This document shows positions 22,121 through 35,619 of a stretch of DNA of 64,000 bases, piece by piece (position 1 is the first letter of the stretch; each line of letters begins with the position of its first letter). Origin of the DNA: Pteria penguin. Lineage: Eukaryota > Mollusca > Bivalvia > Pterioida > Pteriidae. The notes under the pieces were generated by a model. It saw only the letters and a program-made list of their open reading frames with translations, searched no databases and had not been told where the DNA came from. The stretch covers positions 45,606,287 through 45,670,286 of the forward strand of contig CM068586.1 in the NCBI GenBank assembly GCA_035048485.1, given 5' to 3'. A program made the position numbers and the translations under genes.

Positions 22121-22570
22121 CAATAAATAATCGGAGAATATTTCCCCAACATCTACAGTCAATTTTGATACTAAATGTTTAATGTTAAAATTGTTCAAGT
22201 GACTGGCGACATCTAGACCACACAGCCTCCCTTTTGTCTTTGCTTGTCGAGATATTTTATATGAATAGAAATGTTCTTTCCCTCCCTCTCTTTATTACGT
22301 TTTGTTTCCTTCGCCTCTTTATAAGTATTCCTGAGAAAAGAGATACTGTCTACTTATGGATTGATCATGTATTGCCACCGTAGAATTCATTTTTCTTTTT
22401 CTTTATTTATGTGGGTGGCTTAAAGGAATACCAAATTGCCAAAAATACTACTCTTGAAGCCTTCTGATTTAATTATACATATATAAGGCACTGAATTCAT
22501 AACACATGTATACATTATCGATATTACAAAAATACAAAATATATGTATTACTGATCCACGTTTTCATTGA
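22121..22570. other. Non-coding, nothing recognised
   Basis: Pyrimidine-rich and AT-rich sequence without supported exon or repeat. Confidence 0.4.
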
Positions 22571-22574
22571 ATTA

Positions 22575-22860
22575 TACGAACACATCTAACATGCAACTGA
22601 TTTTGTATTTGATTTTACTTGACATCTTACCAAGATTATTCCACTTAAAATTAAGATGTCGGCATCTGCACGATGCCTTGAAGAGAACTGTAGACCCACC
22701 CAGTGAGGGATCTCTTACGTGCCGAACGTGAAACTGGAGCTCGATTTCAACCGTTTGATCCGACGGAAAGGTAATTAATGAGTCGTCGTTGGGATTGAAA
22801 CCCGGAACATATCCTCCACGCGCAACACACAACCGACAAAGCAATTCCGACTCCATGTGC
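22575..22860 (-). mobile_element. tRNA-derived SINE, copy 2 (degraded head)
   Basis: Central domain is clear: 'CGGCATCTGCACGATGCCTT', then 'CCCAGTGAGGGATCTCTTAC' and GTGCC. The tRNA-like head to the right is diverged, with GTTTCAATCCC in place of box B. The 96-residue minus-strand open frame here is only this SINE. Confidence 0.65.
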
Positions 22861-22899
22861 ACTTATACTTATATTACATGTACTCACCTTAATATACGA

Positions 22900-23395
22900 T
22901 AACACGCATCAAAACGTACAGGGAATAACAAGCATCAAAACGTACAGGGAATAACACGCATCAAAACGTACTGAGAATAACACGCATCAAAACGTACAGG
23001 GAATAACACGCATCAAAACGTTCAGGGAATAACACGCATCAAAACGTACAGGGAATAACACACATCAAAACTTACAGAGAAAAACGCGCATCAAAACATA
23101 CAGGGAATAACGCGCATCAAAACGTACAGGGAATAACACGCATCAAAACGTACAGGGAATAACACGCATCAAAACGTACAGGGAATAACACGCATCAAAA
23201 CGTATAGGGAATAACACGCATCAAAACGTACAGGGAATAACACGCATCAAAACGTACAGAGAATAACACGCATCAAAACGTACAAGGAATAACACGCATC
23301 AAAACTTACAGGGAATAACACGCATCAAAACGTATAGAGAATAAGACGCATCAAAACGTACAGAGAATAACACTCCATAACATACAATAAATAAC
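22900..23395. repeat. Satellite block 1: 26-bp unit, GCATCAAAACGTACAGGG type
   Basis: About 19 head-to-tail units of 26 bp, mostly GCATCAAAACGTACAGGG plus AATAACAC, with few changes between copies. Confidence 0.95.
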
Positions 23396-24125
23396 GCGCA
23401 CCATAACATACATGGAATATGACGCATTATAACACACAGAGAATAACACGCATTATAACACACAGAGAATAACACGCATTATAACACACAGAGAATATCA
23501 CGCATTGTAACACACAGAGAATATCACCCATTATAACACACAGAGAATATCACGCATTATAACACACAGAGAATATCACGCATTATAACACACAGAGAAT
23601 ATCACGCATTATAACACAAAGAATACCACGCATTGTAACACACATAATATCACGCATTATAACACACAGAGAATAACACGCATTGTAACACAAAGAATAC
23701 CACGCATTGAAACAAACATAATATCACGCATTATAACACACAGAGAATATCACGCATTATAACACACAGAGAATAACACGCATTATAACACAAAGAATAC
23801 CACGCATTGTAACACACATAATATCACGCATTATAACACACAGAGAATAACACGCATTGTAACACAAAGAATACCACGCATTGTAACACACATAATATCA
23901 CGCATTATAACACACAGAGAATATCACGCATTGTAACACACAGGGAATATCACGCATTGAAACACAAAGAGAATAACACGCATTACAACACACAGGGAAT
24001 ATCACGCATTGTAACACACAGGGAATATCACGCATTGTAACACACAGAATATCACGCATTGTAACACACAGAGAATATCACGCATTGTAACACAGGGAAT
24101 AACACGCATTATAATACACAGAATA
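23396..24125. repeat. Satellite block 2: 26-bp unit, GCATTATAACACACAGAG type
   Basis: Same length and core as block 1 but with ATTATAACACACAGAGAATA as consensus. Some copies are shortened to 22-24 bp (CACAAAGAATACC, CACATAATATC). Confidence 0.93.
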
Positions 24126-24719
24126 TCAAGCAGAATAACGTGTGCAATAAAACACATATAATAACACATAATAAAACTTGGAATATCATACAGAATAACA
24201 CGTATCATAACATACAGGGACTAACACGCACCATAAGATACAGGGAATAACACGCATCAAAATTACAGGAAATAATACACATCATGATATATAGAGAACA
24301 ACACGCACTATAACATTTAGGAAATAAAACGCACCATAACTTACAGGGATTTTCATGCATCATAACATACAGGGAATAGCACTCAGAATAACATACATCA
24401 CAACATACAGGGATTATCATGCATCATAACATACAGGGAATAGCACTCAGAATAACATACATCACAACATACAGGGATTTTCATGCATCATAACATACAG
24501 GGAATAGCACTCAGAATAACATACATCACAACATACAAGGATTTTCATGCATCATAACATACAGGGAATAGCACTCAGAATAACATACATCACAACATAC
24601 AGGGATTTTCATGCATCATAACAAACAAGAAATAACAAGCATAATAACATACAGAGAATACCGTGCAACATAAAATACAGGAAATAACAGGAGTCATAAT
24701 ATACATGGAATACTATGAA
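24126..24719. repeat. Satellite block 3: diverged units with a ~65-bp higher-order repeat
   Basis: Between about 24342 and 24612 a compound unit repeats about four times at ~65-bp spacing: GGGATTTTCATGCATCATAA, then CATACAGGGAATAGCACTCA, then GAATAACATACATCACAA. Flanking units are degenerate copies of the 26-bp core. Confidence 0.85.
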
Positions 24720-27258
24720 AAAAGCAGGCATAATAACATATAGGGAATAAGACGTAGAATAACACACAGGTAATACCACGCAGAATAACATATGGAGAAT
24801 ACCATGCTGAATAACATGGAGAATACCACCGCGAATAACATATGGAGAATACCACGCAGAATAACATATGGAGAATACCATGCTGAATAACATATGGAGA
24901 ATACCACCGCGAATAACATATGGGGAATACCACGCAGAATAACATATAGGGAATACCACGCAGAATAACATATAGGGAATACCATGCAGAATAACATATG
25001 GAGAATACTACGCAGAATAACATATAGGGAATACCACGCAGAATAACATATGGGGAATACCACGCAGAATAACATATAGAGAATACCACCGCGAATAACA
25101 TATGGAGAATACCACGCAGAATAACATATGGAGAATACCATGCTGAATAACATATGGAGAATACCACCGCGAATAACATGGGGAATAACACGCAGAAAAA
25201 CATATAGGGAATACCACGCAGAATAACATATTGGGAATACCACGCAGAATAACATATTGGGAATACCACGCAGAATAACATATGGGGAATACCATGCAGA
25301 ATAACATGTTAGGAATACCACGCAGAATAACATATGGGGAATACCACGCAGAATAACATATAGGGAAATACCACGCAGAATAACATATGGGGAATACCAC
25401 GCAGAATAACACATGGGGAATACCACGCAGAATAACATATGGAGAATACCACGCAGAATAACATATGGAGAATACCATGCTGAATAACATATGGAGAATA
25501 CCACCGCGAATAACATATGGGGAATACCACGCAGAATAACATATAGGGAATACCACGCAGAATAACATATTGGGAATACCACGCAGAATAACATATTGGG
25601 AATACCACGCAGAATAACATGGGGAATACTACGCAGCATAAGATATGGGGAATACTACACAGAATAACATATATGAAATACCACGCAGAATGACATATGG
25701 GGAATACCACGCAGAATAACATATAGGGAATACCACGCAGAATAACATATAGGGAATACCACGCAGAATAACATGTGAGGAATACCATGCTGAATAACAT
25801 ATGGGGAATACCACGCAGCATAACATATGGGGAATACCACGCAGAATAACATATAGGGAATACCATGCAGAATAACATGTGAGGAATACCACGCAGAATA
25901 ACATATAGGGAATGCCATGCAGAATAACATGTGAGGAATACAGTGCAGCATAACATATGGGGAATACCACGCAGAATAACATATGGAGAATACCACCGCG
26001 AATAACATATGGGGAATACCACGCAGAATAACATATGGGGAATACCATGCAGAATAATATATGGGGATTACCACGCAGAATAACATATGGGGAATACCAT
26101 GCAGAATAACATATGAGGAATACCACTCAGCATATCATATGGGGAATACCACGCAGAATAACATATGGGGAGTACCTTGCAGAATAACATATAGGGAATA
26201 CAGAATAACATATGGGGAATACCACGCAGAATAACATAGGGAATACCACGCAGAAAAACATAGAGAATACCACGCAGAATAACATATGGGGAATACTACG
26301 CAGCATAACATATGGGGAATACCACGCATCATAACATATACGGAATACCACGCAGAGTAACATAGGGAATACCTCGCAGAATAATATATGGGGAACACCA
26401 CTAAGAATAACATATGGGGAATACCACGCAGTAAAACACACGGAATACCACGCAGAATAATATATGGGGAACACCACTCAGAATAACATATGGGGAATAC
26501 TACGCAGAATAACATATGGGGAATACCACGCAGAAAAACATATGGGGAATACCACGCAGAAAAACATATGGGGAATACCGCGCAGAATAACATATAGGGA
26601 ATACCTCGCAGAATAACATATATGGAATACAACGCAGAATAACATATAGGGAATACCACGCAGAATAACATATAGGGAATACCACGCAGAATAACATATC
26701 GGGAATACCACGTAGAATAACATATGGGAAACACCACGCAGCATAACATGTGAGAAATACCACGCAGAAAAACATATGGGGAATGCCACGCAGAATAGCA
26801 TACGAGGAATACCACGCATAATAACATAGGGAATACCTCGTAGAATAATATATGGGGAACACCACTCAGAATAACATGTGGGAAATACTACGCAGCATAA
26901 CATATGGGGAATACCGCGCAGAATAACATTTAGGGAATACCACGCAGCATAACATATGGGGAATACCGCGCAGAATAATATATGGGGAACACCACTCAGA
27001 ATAATATATGGGGAATACCACGCAGAATAAATAGGGAATACCGCGCAGAATAACAAATAGGGAATACCTCGCAGAATAACATATAAGGAATACAACGCAG
27101 AATAACATATAGGGAATACCACGCAGCATAACCTATGGGGAATACCGCTCAGAATAATATATGGGGAACACCACTCAGAATAACATATGGGGAATACCAC
27201 GCAGAATAACATAGGGAATACCACGCAGAATAACATATAGGAATATAATGAAGGATAA
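24720..27258. repeat. Satellite block 4: 26-bp unit, ATAACATATGGGGAATACCA type
   Basis: Roughly 95-100 units of ATAACATATGGGGAATACCA plus CGCAGA. The unit lacks TTA, CTA and TCA on the plus strand, so all three minus-strand frames are open for long runs. Because 26 is not a multiple of 3, each frame cycles through all phases and yields the same 26-residue hydrophobic repeat (MLFCVVFPICYSAWYS...). The resulting open frames of up to 308 residues need not be genes. Confidence 0.95.
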
Positions 27259-28590
27259 CATATACAGTACGCAACATAACGTACAGAAATCAACACGCAA
27301 TGAAACATTCAGGGAGTAACACGCATCATAACAAACAGGGAATAACATGCATCATAACAAACAGGGAATAACACGCATCATAACAAACAGGGAATACATA
27401 CATCATAACAAACAGGGAATAACACACATCATAACAAACAGGGAATAACACGCATCATAACAAACAGGGAATAACATGCATCATAACAAACAGGGAATAA
27501 CACGCATTATAACAAACAGGGAATAACACGCATCATAACAAACAGGGAATAACACGCATCATAACAAACAGTGAATAACACGCATCATAACAAACAGGGA
27601 ATAACACGCATCATAACAAACAGGGAGTGACACGCATCATAAACAGGGAATAACACGCATCATAACAAACAGGGAACAACACGCATCATAACAAACAGGG
27701 AACAACAGACATCATAAACAGGGAACAACACACACCATAACAAACAGGAAATAACACACATCATAACAAACAGGGAATAACACGCATCATAGCAAACAGG
27801 GAATAACACGCATCATAACAAACAGGGAATAACACGCATCATAACAAACAGGGAATAACACGCATCATAACAAACAGGGAATAACACACATCATAACAAA
27901 CAGGGAATAATATGCATCATAACAAACGGAATAACACACATCATAACAAACAGGAAATAACACGCATCATAACAAACAGAGAATAACACGCATCATTACA
28001 AACGGAATAACACGCATCATAACAAACAGGGAATAACACGCATCATAACAAACAGGGAATAACACACATCATAACAAACAGGGAATAACACATCATAACA
28101 AACAGGAAATAACACACATCATAACAAACAGGGAATAACACATCATAACAAACGGAATAACACACATCATAACAAACAGGGAAAAACACATATCATAACA
28201 AACGGAATAACACGCATCATAACAAACAGGGAATAACATGCATCATAACAAACAGGGAATAACACACATCATAACAAATAGGGAATAATACATCATAACA
28301 AACAGGAAATAACACACATCATAACAAACAGGGAATAACACATCATAACAAACGGAATAACACACATCATAACAAACAGGGAATAACACACATCATAACA
28401 AACAGGGAATAACACGCATCATAACAAACAGGGAATAACACACATCATAACAAACAGGGAATGACAGACATCATAACAAACGGAATAACACGCATCATAA
28501 CAAACAGGAAACAACACACATCATAACAAACAGGGAATAACACACATCATAACAAGCAGGGAATAACACACATGATATAGTTAACACGCA
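27259..28590. repeat. Satellite block 5: 26-bp unit, GCATCATAACAAACAGGG type
   Basis: About 50 units of GCATCATAACAAACAGGG plus AATAACAC, with scattered 22-24-bp short forms lacking GG or CA. Confidence 0.95.
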
Positions 28591-29825
28591 GAATAAAACA
28601 TGAAGAGTAACATACAGGGAATGACACGCATCATAACACACATCATATGTACAGCGAATGACACGCATTATAACACACATCATATTTACAGGGAATGACA
28701 CGCATTATAACACACATCATATTTACAGGGAATGACACGTATCATAACACACATCATAACAAACAGGGAATAACACACATCATAACAAACAGGGAATAAC
28801 ACGCATCATAACAAACAGGGAATAACACACATCATAACAAACAGGGAATGACAGACATCATAACAAACGGAATAACACGCATCATAACAAACAGGAAATA
28901 ACACACATCATAACAAACAGGGAATAACAGACATCATAACAAACGGAATAACACACATCATAACAAACAGGGAATAACACATATCATAACAAGCAGGGAA
29001 TAACACACATGATATAGTTAACACGCAGAATAAAACATGAAGAGTAACATACAGGGAATGACACGCATCATAACACACATCATATGTACAGCGAATGACA
29101 CGCATCATAACACACATCATATTTACAGGGAATGACACGCATTATAACACACATCATATTTACAGGGAATGACACGCATCATAACACACATCATATGTAC
29201 AGCGAATGACACGCATCATAACACACATCATATTTACAGGGAATGACACGCATCATAACACACATCATATTTACAGGGAATGACACGCATCATAACACAC
29301 ATCATATGTACAGCGAATGACACGCATCATAACACACATCATATTTACAGGGAATGACACGCATCATAACACACATCATATTTACAGGGAATGACACGCA
29401 TCATAACACACATCATATTTACAGGGAATGACACGCATCATAACACACATCATATGTACAGCGAATGACACGCATTATAACACACATCATATTTACAGGG
29501 AATGACACGCATTATAACACACATCATATTTACAGGGAATGACACGCATCATAACACACATCATATTTACAGGGAATGACATGCATTATAACACACATCA
29601 TATTTACAGCGAATGACACGCATCATAACACACATCATATTTACAGGGAATGACACGCATCATAACACACATCATATTTACAGGGAATGACACGCATCAT
29701 AACACACATCATATTTACAGGGAATGACACGCATTATAACACACATGATATTTTCAGGGAATGACACGCATCATAACACACATCATATTTACAGCGAATG
29801 ACACGCATCATAACATTCAAGGAAT
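28591..29825. repeat. Satellite block 6: 37-bp unit derived from the 26-bp unit
   Basis: The dominant unit is ACACATCATATTTACAGGGA plus ATGACACGCATCATAAC, 37 bp, i.e. the 26-bp unit with about 11 added bases. A patch of block 5 units (28750-28995) interrupts it, and a ~437-bp segment is duplicated (landmark GATATAGTTAACACGC at 28574 and 29011). Confidence 0.93.
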
Positions 29826-30229
29826 AACACACACACTGACATAAACATGGGAATATATCAGGAATACAATAAATGAAAATGATTAATTATTTATTAGGCA
29901 CTAAATTATATATGATGTTTATTGATTAACATTTTCTAAATCGGATAGTCGGTCAAGTAAACTTTCAAAAATTATTTTACAAAACTGACAGTACCTCTGA
30001 CTCTCCTCCTGCAATGTTTGGGGAGATTTGTTGCTATAGCCTATAATCCATTCTAACACAGAGGAGGGGGCTTGGGAGGGAGAGGTTAGATAATTACTAC
30101 TTTTATATACATTGTATTCTTGTCAAATAAATCATCGAAGCAGGTGAGTATAAACATCTTAAAATGTTAAGTGTTTAGTCACAGGGATTTTATTTCTTTA
30201 CATTTCACAATGGAAACCAAATTGCTAAA
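29826..30229. other. Non-coding spacer between satellite and gene B
   Basis: AT-rich sequence that includes gene B's downstream region. No feature recognised. Confidence 0.45.
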
Positions 30230-30865
30230 TTACTCCAAGTCTAAATCACAGAGCAATTCCGATTTATACGTATATTTCGCCAGTATTTTCAACTGACTCT
30301 TAATTTTCTGATTCTCTTTTCTATAATTGGCTATTTCTTCCTCTCGTTTCCGGACTTTGTCGTATAACTGATGGTTATGTCTCCTGAAGTCTGTCCGTAA
30401 GTCCACCACTTCCTGTTCCGTTATCAGAAGTTGTCTATTACACATTTCGTGTTCAGCTTTGTCCTCCAGAATCTTCTTCTCCAGAGTTTGTAAGGAATGT
30501 GTTACTCCGTACTTCTCTTCCAATGATTCTTTGATCCTCCGCAAGGAGGAGACAGCTTGCTTACATTTCGTTAAATGAAATTCCAGAGTCTGACTATTGG
30601 ATTTCCACGACTTAGTTCCAAAAAGTAAAAGATAAAAATTATTTAGTTCGTCGAACAGCTTAATTAAGGTTCTTTTGTCCTTTTCGTGAACTTTCATTTT
30701 CTGTTCTGATTTTGTCATTTCGTATGCATGCTCTAAGGTGGAGGCAAGATTGATAGTTTTGCGGTCTATTTTGAGTTTATGGATGAGAACTGGGAGAGAA
30801 TGTTCTCTCTTAGCGATGACATTCTGTAGAAAGTATTCTGTCTGCTGTGAACCTGTCTGTATGTT
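30230..30865 (-). CDS. Gene B exon 2: CARD second half and coiled coil
   Basis: Main exon of a predicted 256-residue protein (45 residues from exon 1). The acceptor CTTTGACAG lies just above 30865. It completes the CARD: SQQTEYFLQNVIAKREHSLP then VLIHKLKIDRKTINLASTLE. A helical linker follows (TLIKLFDELNNFYLLLFG, residues ~111-128), like the linker of the other paralogues, then a coiled coil at about 163-242. The protein ends soon after (KSELLCDLDLE) and has neither the acidic Ser/Thr-rich stretch nor the C-terminal N-C motif of genes C-E. It may act as a short regulatory partner, or have lost the tail. Role inferred: CARD-mediated adaptor. Confidence 0.77.
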   Translation of the reverse strand, partial: NIQTGSQQTEYFLQNVIAKREHSLPVLIHKLKIDRKTINLASTLEHAYEMTKSEQKMKVHEKDKRTLIKLFDELNNFYLLLFGTKSWKSNSQTLEFHLTKCKQAVSSLRRIKESLEEKYGVTHSLQTLEKKILEDKAEHEMCNRQLLITEQEVVDLRTDFRRHNHQLYDKVRKREEEIANYRKENQKIKSQLKILAKYTYKSELLCDLDLE

Positions 30866-31899
30866 CTGTCAAAGAAAATGTAGTATATATAAATATATAA
30901 TATATATGTTCTAATATTCAGATTTTGTTATGTATTTTGGCGAAGGGAAAACTTTCACTTAGGCGAAGTTAATCGATGGTCTTATTTTGGTGACATTGAA
31001 GCCCGTTGTGCTCCGCTCAGAAATATCAAGGCCTTGTGTGATTTTCGTTTACAATGTCCTTGTGCTTGTCCGCTTTCGAAAAGTTTGCCTTTCTATAAGA
31101 ATTGTAGACTTGTTGCTGATAGAGATTTGTATTTAACAAACACTGAAATTTTGTTTAATGTGAAAAATAACATTTTTGGTAATTTGTACAGTTGAAATAC
31201 ACTTTGCTCATCGTACAATCAGAGACCAAAGAAACTTTTATAACGAAAGTTTCAGTCAAAACGGTATAGAAGTTTCAGCACAATGACATACCATTTATGT
31301 GAATAAATCCAATATTTACGGTTTATTCAAGAAGCTTGGAAAATATTGATGAAAAATGTCATAAAAACATACAGTCGCTGTCTTTTCTGTCCGTCCGTCC
31401 GAACTTATATATCCCAAGCCGTTCTTCAAAGTTCGATCATACTTCACATGATTATCTCTCATGATATAATCTTTCGGACAAATGTCACTCGAGATCATTT
31501 TTGAAAGGACAAGGTCGCTGAGAAAATAGCTTTTAGAATATTCGAAAGAGCTTATAATTTATTGAATTTTCAACAGGCTATGCTGATACTTCATACAAAT
31601 GTTTTGTCACTCGGGATATGAGCCTTCAGACAAAGGTCACTCAGGTCATTTCTGATAGGTCAGGTTCACTCAGCAACTAAGACTAAAATAGCATGTTGGC
31701 AAAGTTTACCATCATATGTTGAAGGATTCATAAAGAAACATACATGCATTTTTCAGTTTGTTTGTTATTTGTTTGTTTTTGTCCTCTGATAAATTTCCTT
31801 CCTGACAGTCATGCATTGGTTTGATGCTGTTCGGGGAGCATACGCCACATTTATTGCTTTTTTGTTGTAAGACGTTTACATTACATTCAAATTATATTA

Positions 31900-32211
31900 A
31901 TTATATTGTCACACTAAAGTTTAAAAGATATATTGTCTCCCGCCTATTGCAAAAGCGTTTGGACATTAAATCTCAATCGTCTGTCTGTCTGTCCGTCCGT
32001 CCGTCTCTCACAAAAACTTTAACCTTGGTCGTAACTTTTTAACTGCAAGACGTAGGGCCTTCATATTTAGCATGTGTGTCCCTAATTGCAATGCCTTTCC
32101 GTTGGTACCAAAATTTATATCATGTAACCTTGTCCATGACCTTTGACCTACTTCAATGTAACTTTTTAACCGTAATGTAGGATCTTCATATTTGGCATGT
32201 GAGTCCTTAAT
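31900..32211. repeat. Repeat family with 'accttgaccttt' runs, host of an insertion
   Basis: Contains CTGTCTGTCCGTCC runs and the block GCAATGCCTTTCCGTTGGTA. A second copy of this block follows the Pearl-like element at 33342-33361, showing that the element is inserted in a tandemly repeated host sequence. Lies in the gene B intron. Confidence 0.6.
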
Positions 32212-33340
32212 TATACCCCCGCAAAGTTTGGGGGTATATAGGAATCACCCTGTCTGTCTGTCCGTCAATCTGTCCGTCCGTCTGTCTGTCTATCTGTCTT
32301 GCTGTCTGTCTGTCCGTCTGTCCACCAAACCTTGTCCGGGCCTTAACTTCTCACCTTCTGCATCGATGTCAATAATATTTCACAGAATTGTTGCTTAGGA
32401 TCTAAGAATGTGTCATGACCTTGATCCAAGGTCATAGATCAAGGTCAAGGTCATAATAGACACAATAAGTAAAACCTTTTCCGGACCATAACGTCTTTAT
32501 CTGCGTACGGATTTTAGTAATACTTCCCAGAATTGTTGCTTAGGACCCAATACTGTGTCATGATCTTAAACCAAGGTCATAGGTCAAAGGTCAAGGTCAT
32601 AATAGACACAATAAGAAAAACTTTGTCCGGGCCATAACTTCTCATGCTGTACAAACATTTCAATAATATTTCACAGAATTGTTGCTTAGGATCCAAGGGT
32701 GTGTCATGACTTTAAACCAAGGTTATAGCTTAAAGGTCAAGGTCATGATAGACACAAGAAGTAAAACCTTGTACAGGCCATAACTTCTTCCCCTGAGCAC
32801 GGATTTCAATAATATTTCACAGGATTGTTGCTTAAGATCCAAGGATGTGTCACAACTTAGCTCCAAGTTCATAGGGCAAAGGTCAAGGTTATGATAGACA
32901 CAATAAGTAAAACTTTGTCCAGGGCAATATTCTCACTCTGTGCACTGATTTCAATAATATTTCACGAAATTGTTGTTTTGGATCCAAGGGTGTGTCATGG
33001 CCTTGAACTGCAGTCATAGGTCAAAGGTCAAGGCCACAATAGACACAATTGGTATAAAGTGTCCGGGCCATAAGTTCTTTCCCGGTGCACGGATTTAAAT
33101 AATATTTCACAGAATTGTTGCTTAGGATCTAAGGGTGTGTCATGACCTTGAACCAAGGTCAAAGGTCAAGGTCACAATAGACACAATTGGTAAAACCATG
33201 TTTTCAATAATTTTACTTCAAAATGTACTTGTAAGTGGGACATTCATTACACTTATACCAGTGATGTATATTGGGATGAATTATTGCATGTTTCTACTTT
33301 GTTGCCGTGGGGGGTATTTGTCCCGTTAGGACTGCTCTAG
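32212..33340 (+). mobile_element. Pearl-like element with ~145-bp tandem core (copy 1)
   Basis: Begins with the hairpin TATACCCCCGCAAAGTTTGG GGGTATA, then a CTGTC-rich arm, then about six ~145-bp units (landmark TTGTCCGGGCCATAAC at about 32334, 32475, 32625, 32770, 32915 and 33059; each also has TTTCACAGAATTGTTGCTTA and TGTGTCATGAC). It ends with GTGGGGGGTATTTG and TGCTCTAG. Architecture matches bivalve Pearl-type non-autonomous elements (established family); membership is inferred. Confidence 0.65.
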
Positions 33341-33723
33341 TTGCAATACCTTTCCGTTGGTACCAGAATTTTTTATCATGTGACCTCGACCGCGACCTTT
33401 GACTTACTTCATTGTAACTTTTTAACCGTAAGACGTAGGTCCTTCATATTTGGCATGTGTGTCTGTAGACATGCACAACCAAGACTGAATGTCACAGATC
33501 ACTGTAGCCTTACTGATAGAACCTCCAAAGCGGGGGACCACAATTCTCTGAATTTGCTTGTTATGCTTAAACTGAATTGTAACATTACATTTGATTAATA
33601 TTGTAAATCCTATAGTACTTCTTGCATTATTGACCTTACTCCGTCTCATCGTCGATACTGACAAGTCGCACTACATGTAGATCTATGTGTAGCTTAATGA
33701 AGTGTAAATCCGATGAAACTTAC

Positions 33724-33858
33724 CAAAATTTTCTCCGTCGTTGCTTTATCTAGAATGTCAAATTGAATGAAATACTTCAGGAAACCAGGGCTGATTTGTA
33801 TCCGTCGAACTAGAATATCCCTGCATTTCTCCAATGTTCTTTTTTCAATACTGCTCAT
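33724..33858 (-). CDS. Gene B exon 1: CARD first half
   Basis: Encodes 45 residues starting MSSIEKRTLEKCRDILVRRI and ending LDKATTEKIL, with the helix pattern of a CARD N-terminal half. Donor GTAAGT in phase 0 joins the exon at 30865. The ATG is two bases after a TTTTTCAG acceptor. The intervening 2.86-kb intron contains several repeats. Confidence 0.75.
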
Positions 33859-33864
33859 TTCTGA

Positions 33865-34755
<891 letters not shown>

Positions 34756-34760
34756 GTTAC

Positions 34761-34850
34761 CTGAAGGTGAGGCGTTTTCGGACGTCTTCTTTCTTTAATT
34801 CTTCAACACACTGACCTGTTTTCTGCTGATCGCAATCAAAAGAAGGAGGG
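34761..34850 (-). promoter_or_regulatory. Candidate first exon of gene B
   Basis: On the minus strand a segment ending CGCCTCACCTTCAG|GTAACC gives a good donor, about 0.9 kb upstream of the gene B CARD exon, which starts just after an acceptor. One frame is open (CDQQKTGQCVEELKKEDVRK) but has no Met start joining the CARD, so a 5' UTR exon is more likely. Confidence 0.3.
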
Positions 34851-35416
34851 CATTTACGTACCTTGTGTTGTATAAGAAACAAACGCAATAGAAGAAGACG
34901 GGATTTGAAACAATGATCTTAGTCAAATCTTTAAAAGATAACCTATCATCTGTACATCATACAATGTAGCTCATTTCAGTCAGCAAATATTGGTCGTCTT
35001 TTGTTTGAAATGTTCTTTAAATACGATACATAGAATGTAAACCAAATATTTTATGATTAATTTCTTCATACAAAGGGAATATGGCAATCTTTTAAATGCA
35101 TGGACACATTTATTCATTGTCTGGTAAATAGCATAGGTTAAAGTTTTAATACGAACGTTAGGGTAGGTAAATTGCACAGAGCACGTGCCCTCGGTTTATG
35201 CTAAATGTCATATCATCTTATTAGATAAAGTTTTTATGCCATATTTTTATGAGAAATATGCTAAATGAAACAAGATAAAAAAGAAGTCGTGATGTTCTTG
35301 GTCATGGCGAAATATGCAGATTTAACGAATATTGATTTAAGATATTCAGTGTATAAATAGCCAGAGGATATTTTCTTAACTAAAACTCAAATCAAGCAAA
35401 ATCTGGCTATACTCAG

Positions 35417-35617
35417 TAGAATATAGTGAATAATGAAAAGTTACTGAGAGATTTTAAAAATTACCTTGGGGAAAAGGCTCTTGGTCAAGAGATCCTAGAG
35501 AAACTTGCTTTCTTGAAAAGTTGGAAATTGGTTTCTAAACCAAATAGTGCAAGTGTTACACTAAAGTTTAAAATATTTATTATGTTTATACATGTACTTT
35601 ATTATAAAAAAGTTTAA
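35417..35617 (+). other. Short open frame, status unclear
   Basis: Reads NNEKLLRDFKNYLGEKALGQ EILEKLAFLKSWKLVSKP before a hydrophobic AT-rich end. The composition of the first 45 residues looks protein-like, but there is no ATG start, no clear donor and no family I recognise. It could be an exon or transposon relic. Confidence 0.2.
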
Positions 35618-35619
35618 AC

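Noticed and set aside
24002..27308. Long hydrophobic repeat proteins on the minus strand (up to 308 residues)
   Set aside because: Explained by a 26-bp satellite unit lacking stops on that strand; three overlapping frames give the same peptide, and no start, splice or domain supports a gene.
22900..29825. CRISPR-like array
   Set aside because: Units are directly adjacent without unique spacers, and the context is eukaryotic; it is a tandem satellite.
31316..33664. Short open frames in the gene B intron
   Set aside because: They fall in the Pearl-like element and its host repeat and carry CLSV-type peptides from CTGTC repeats.
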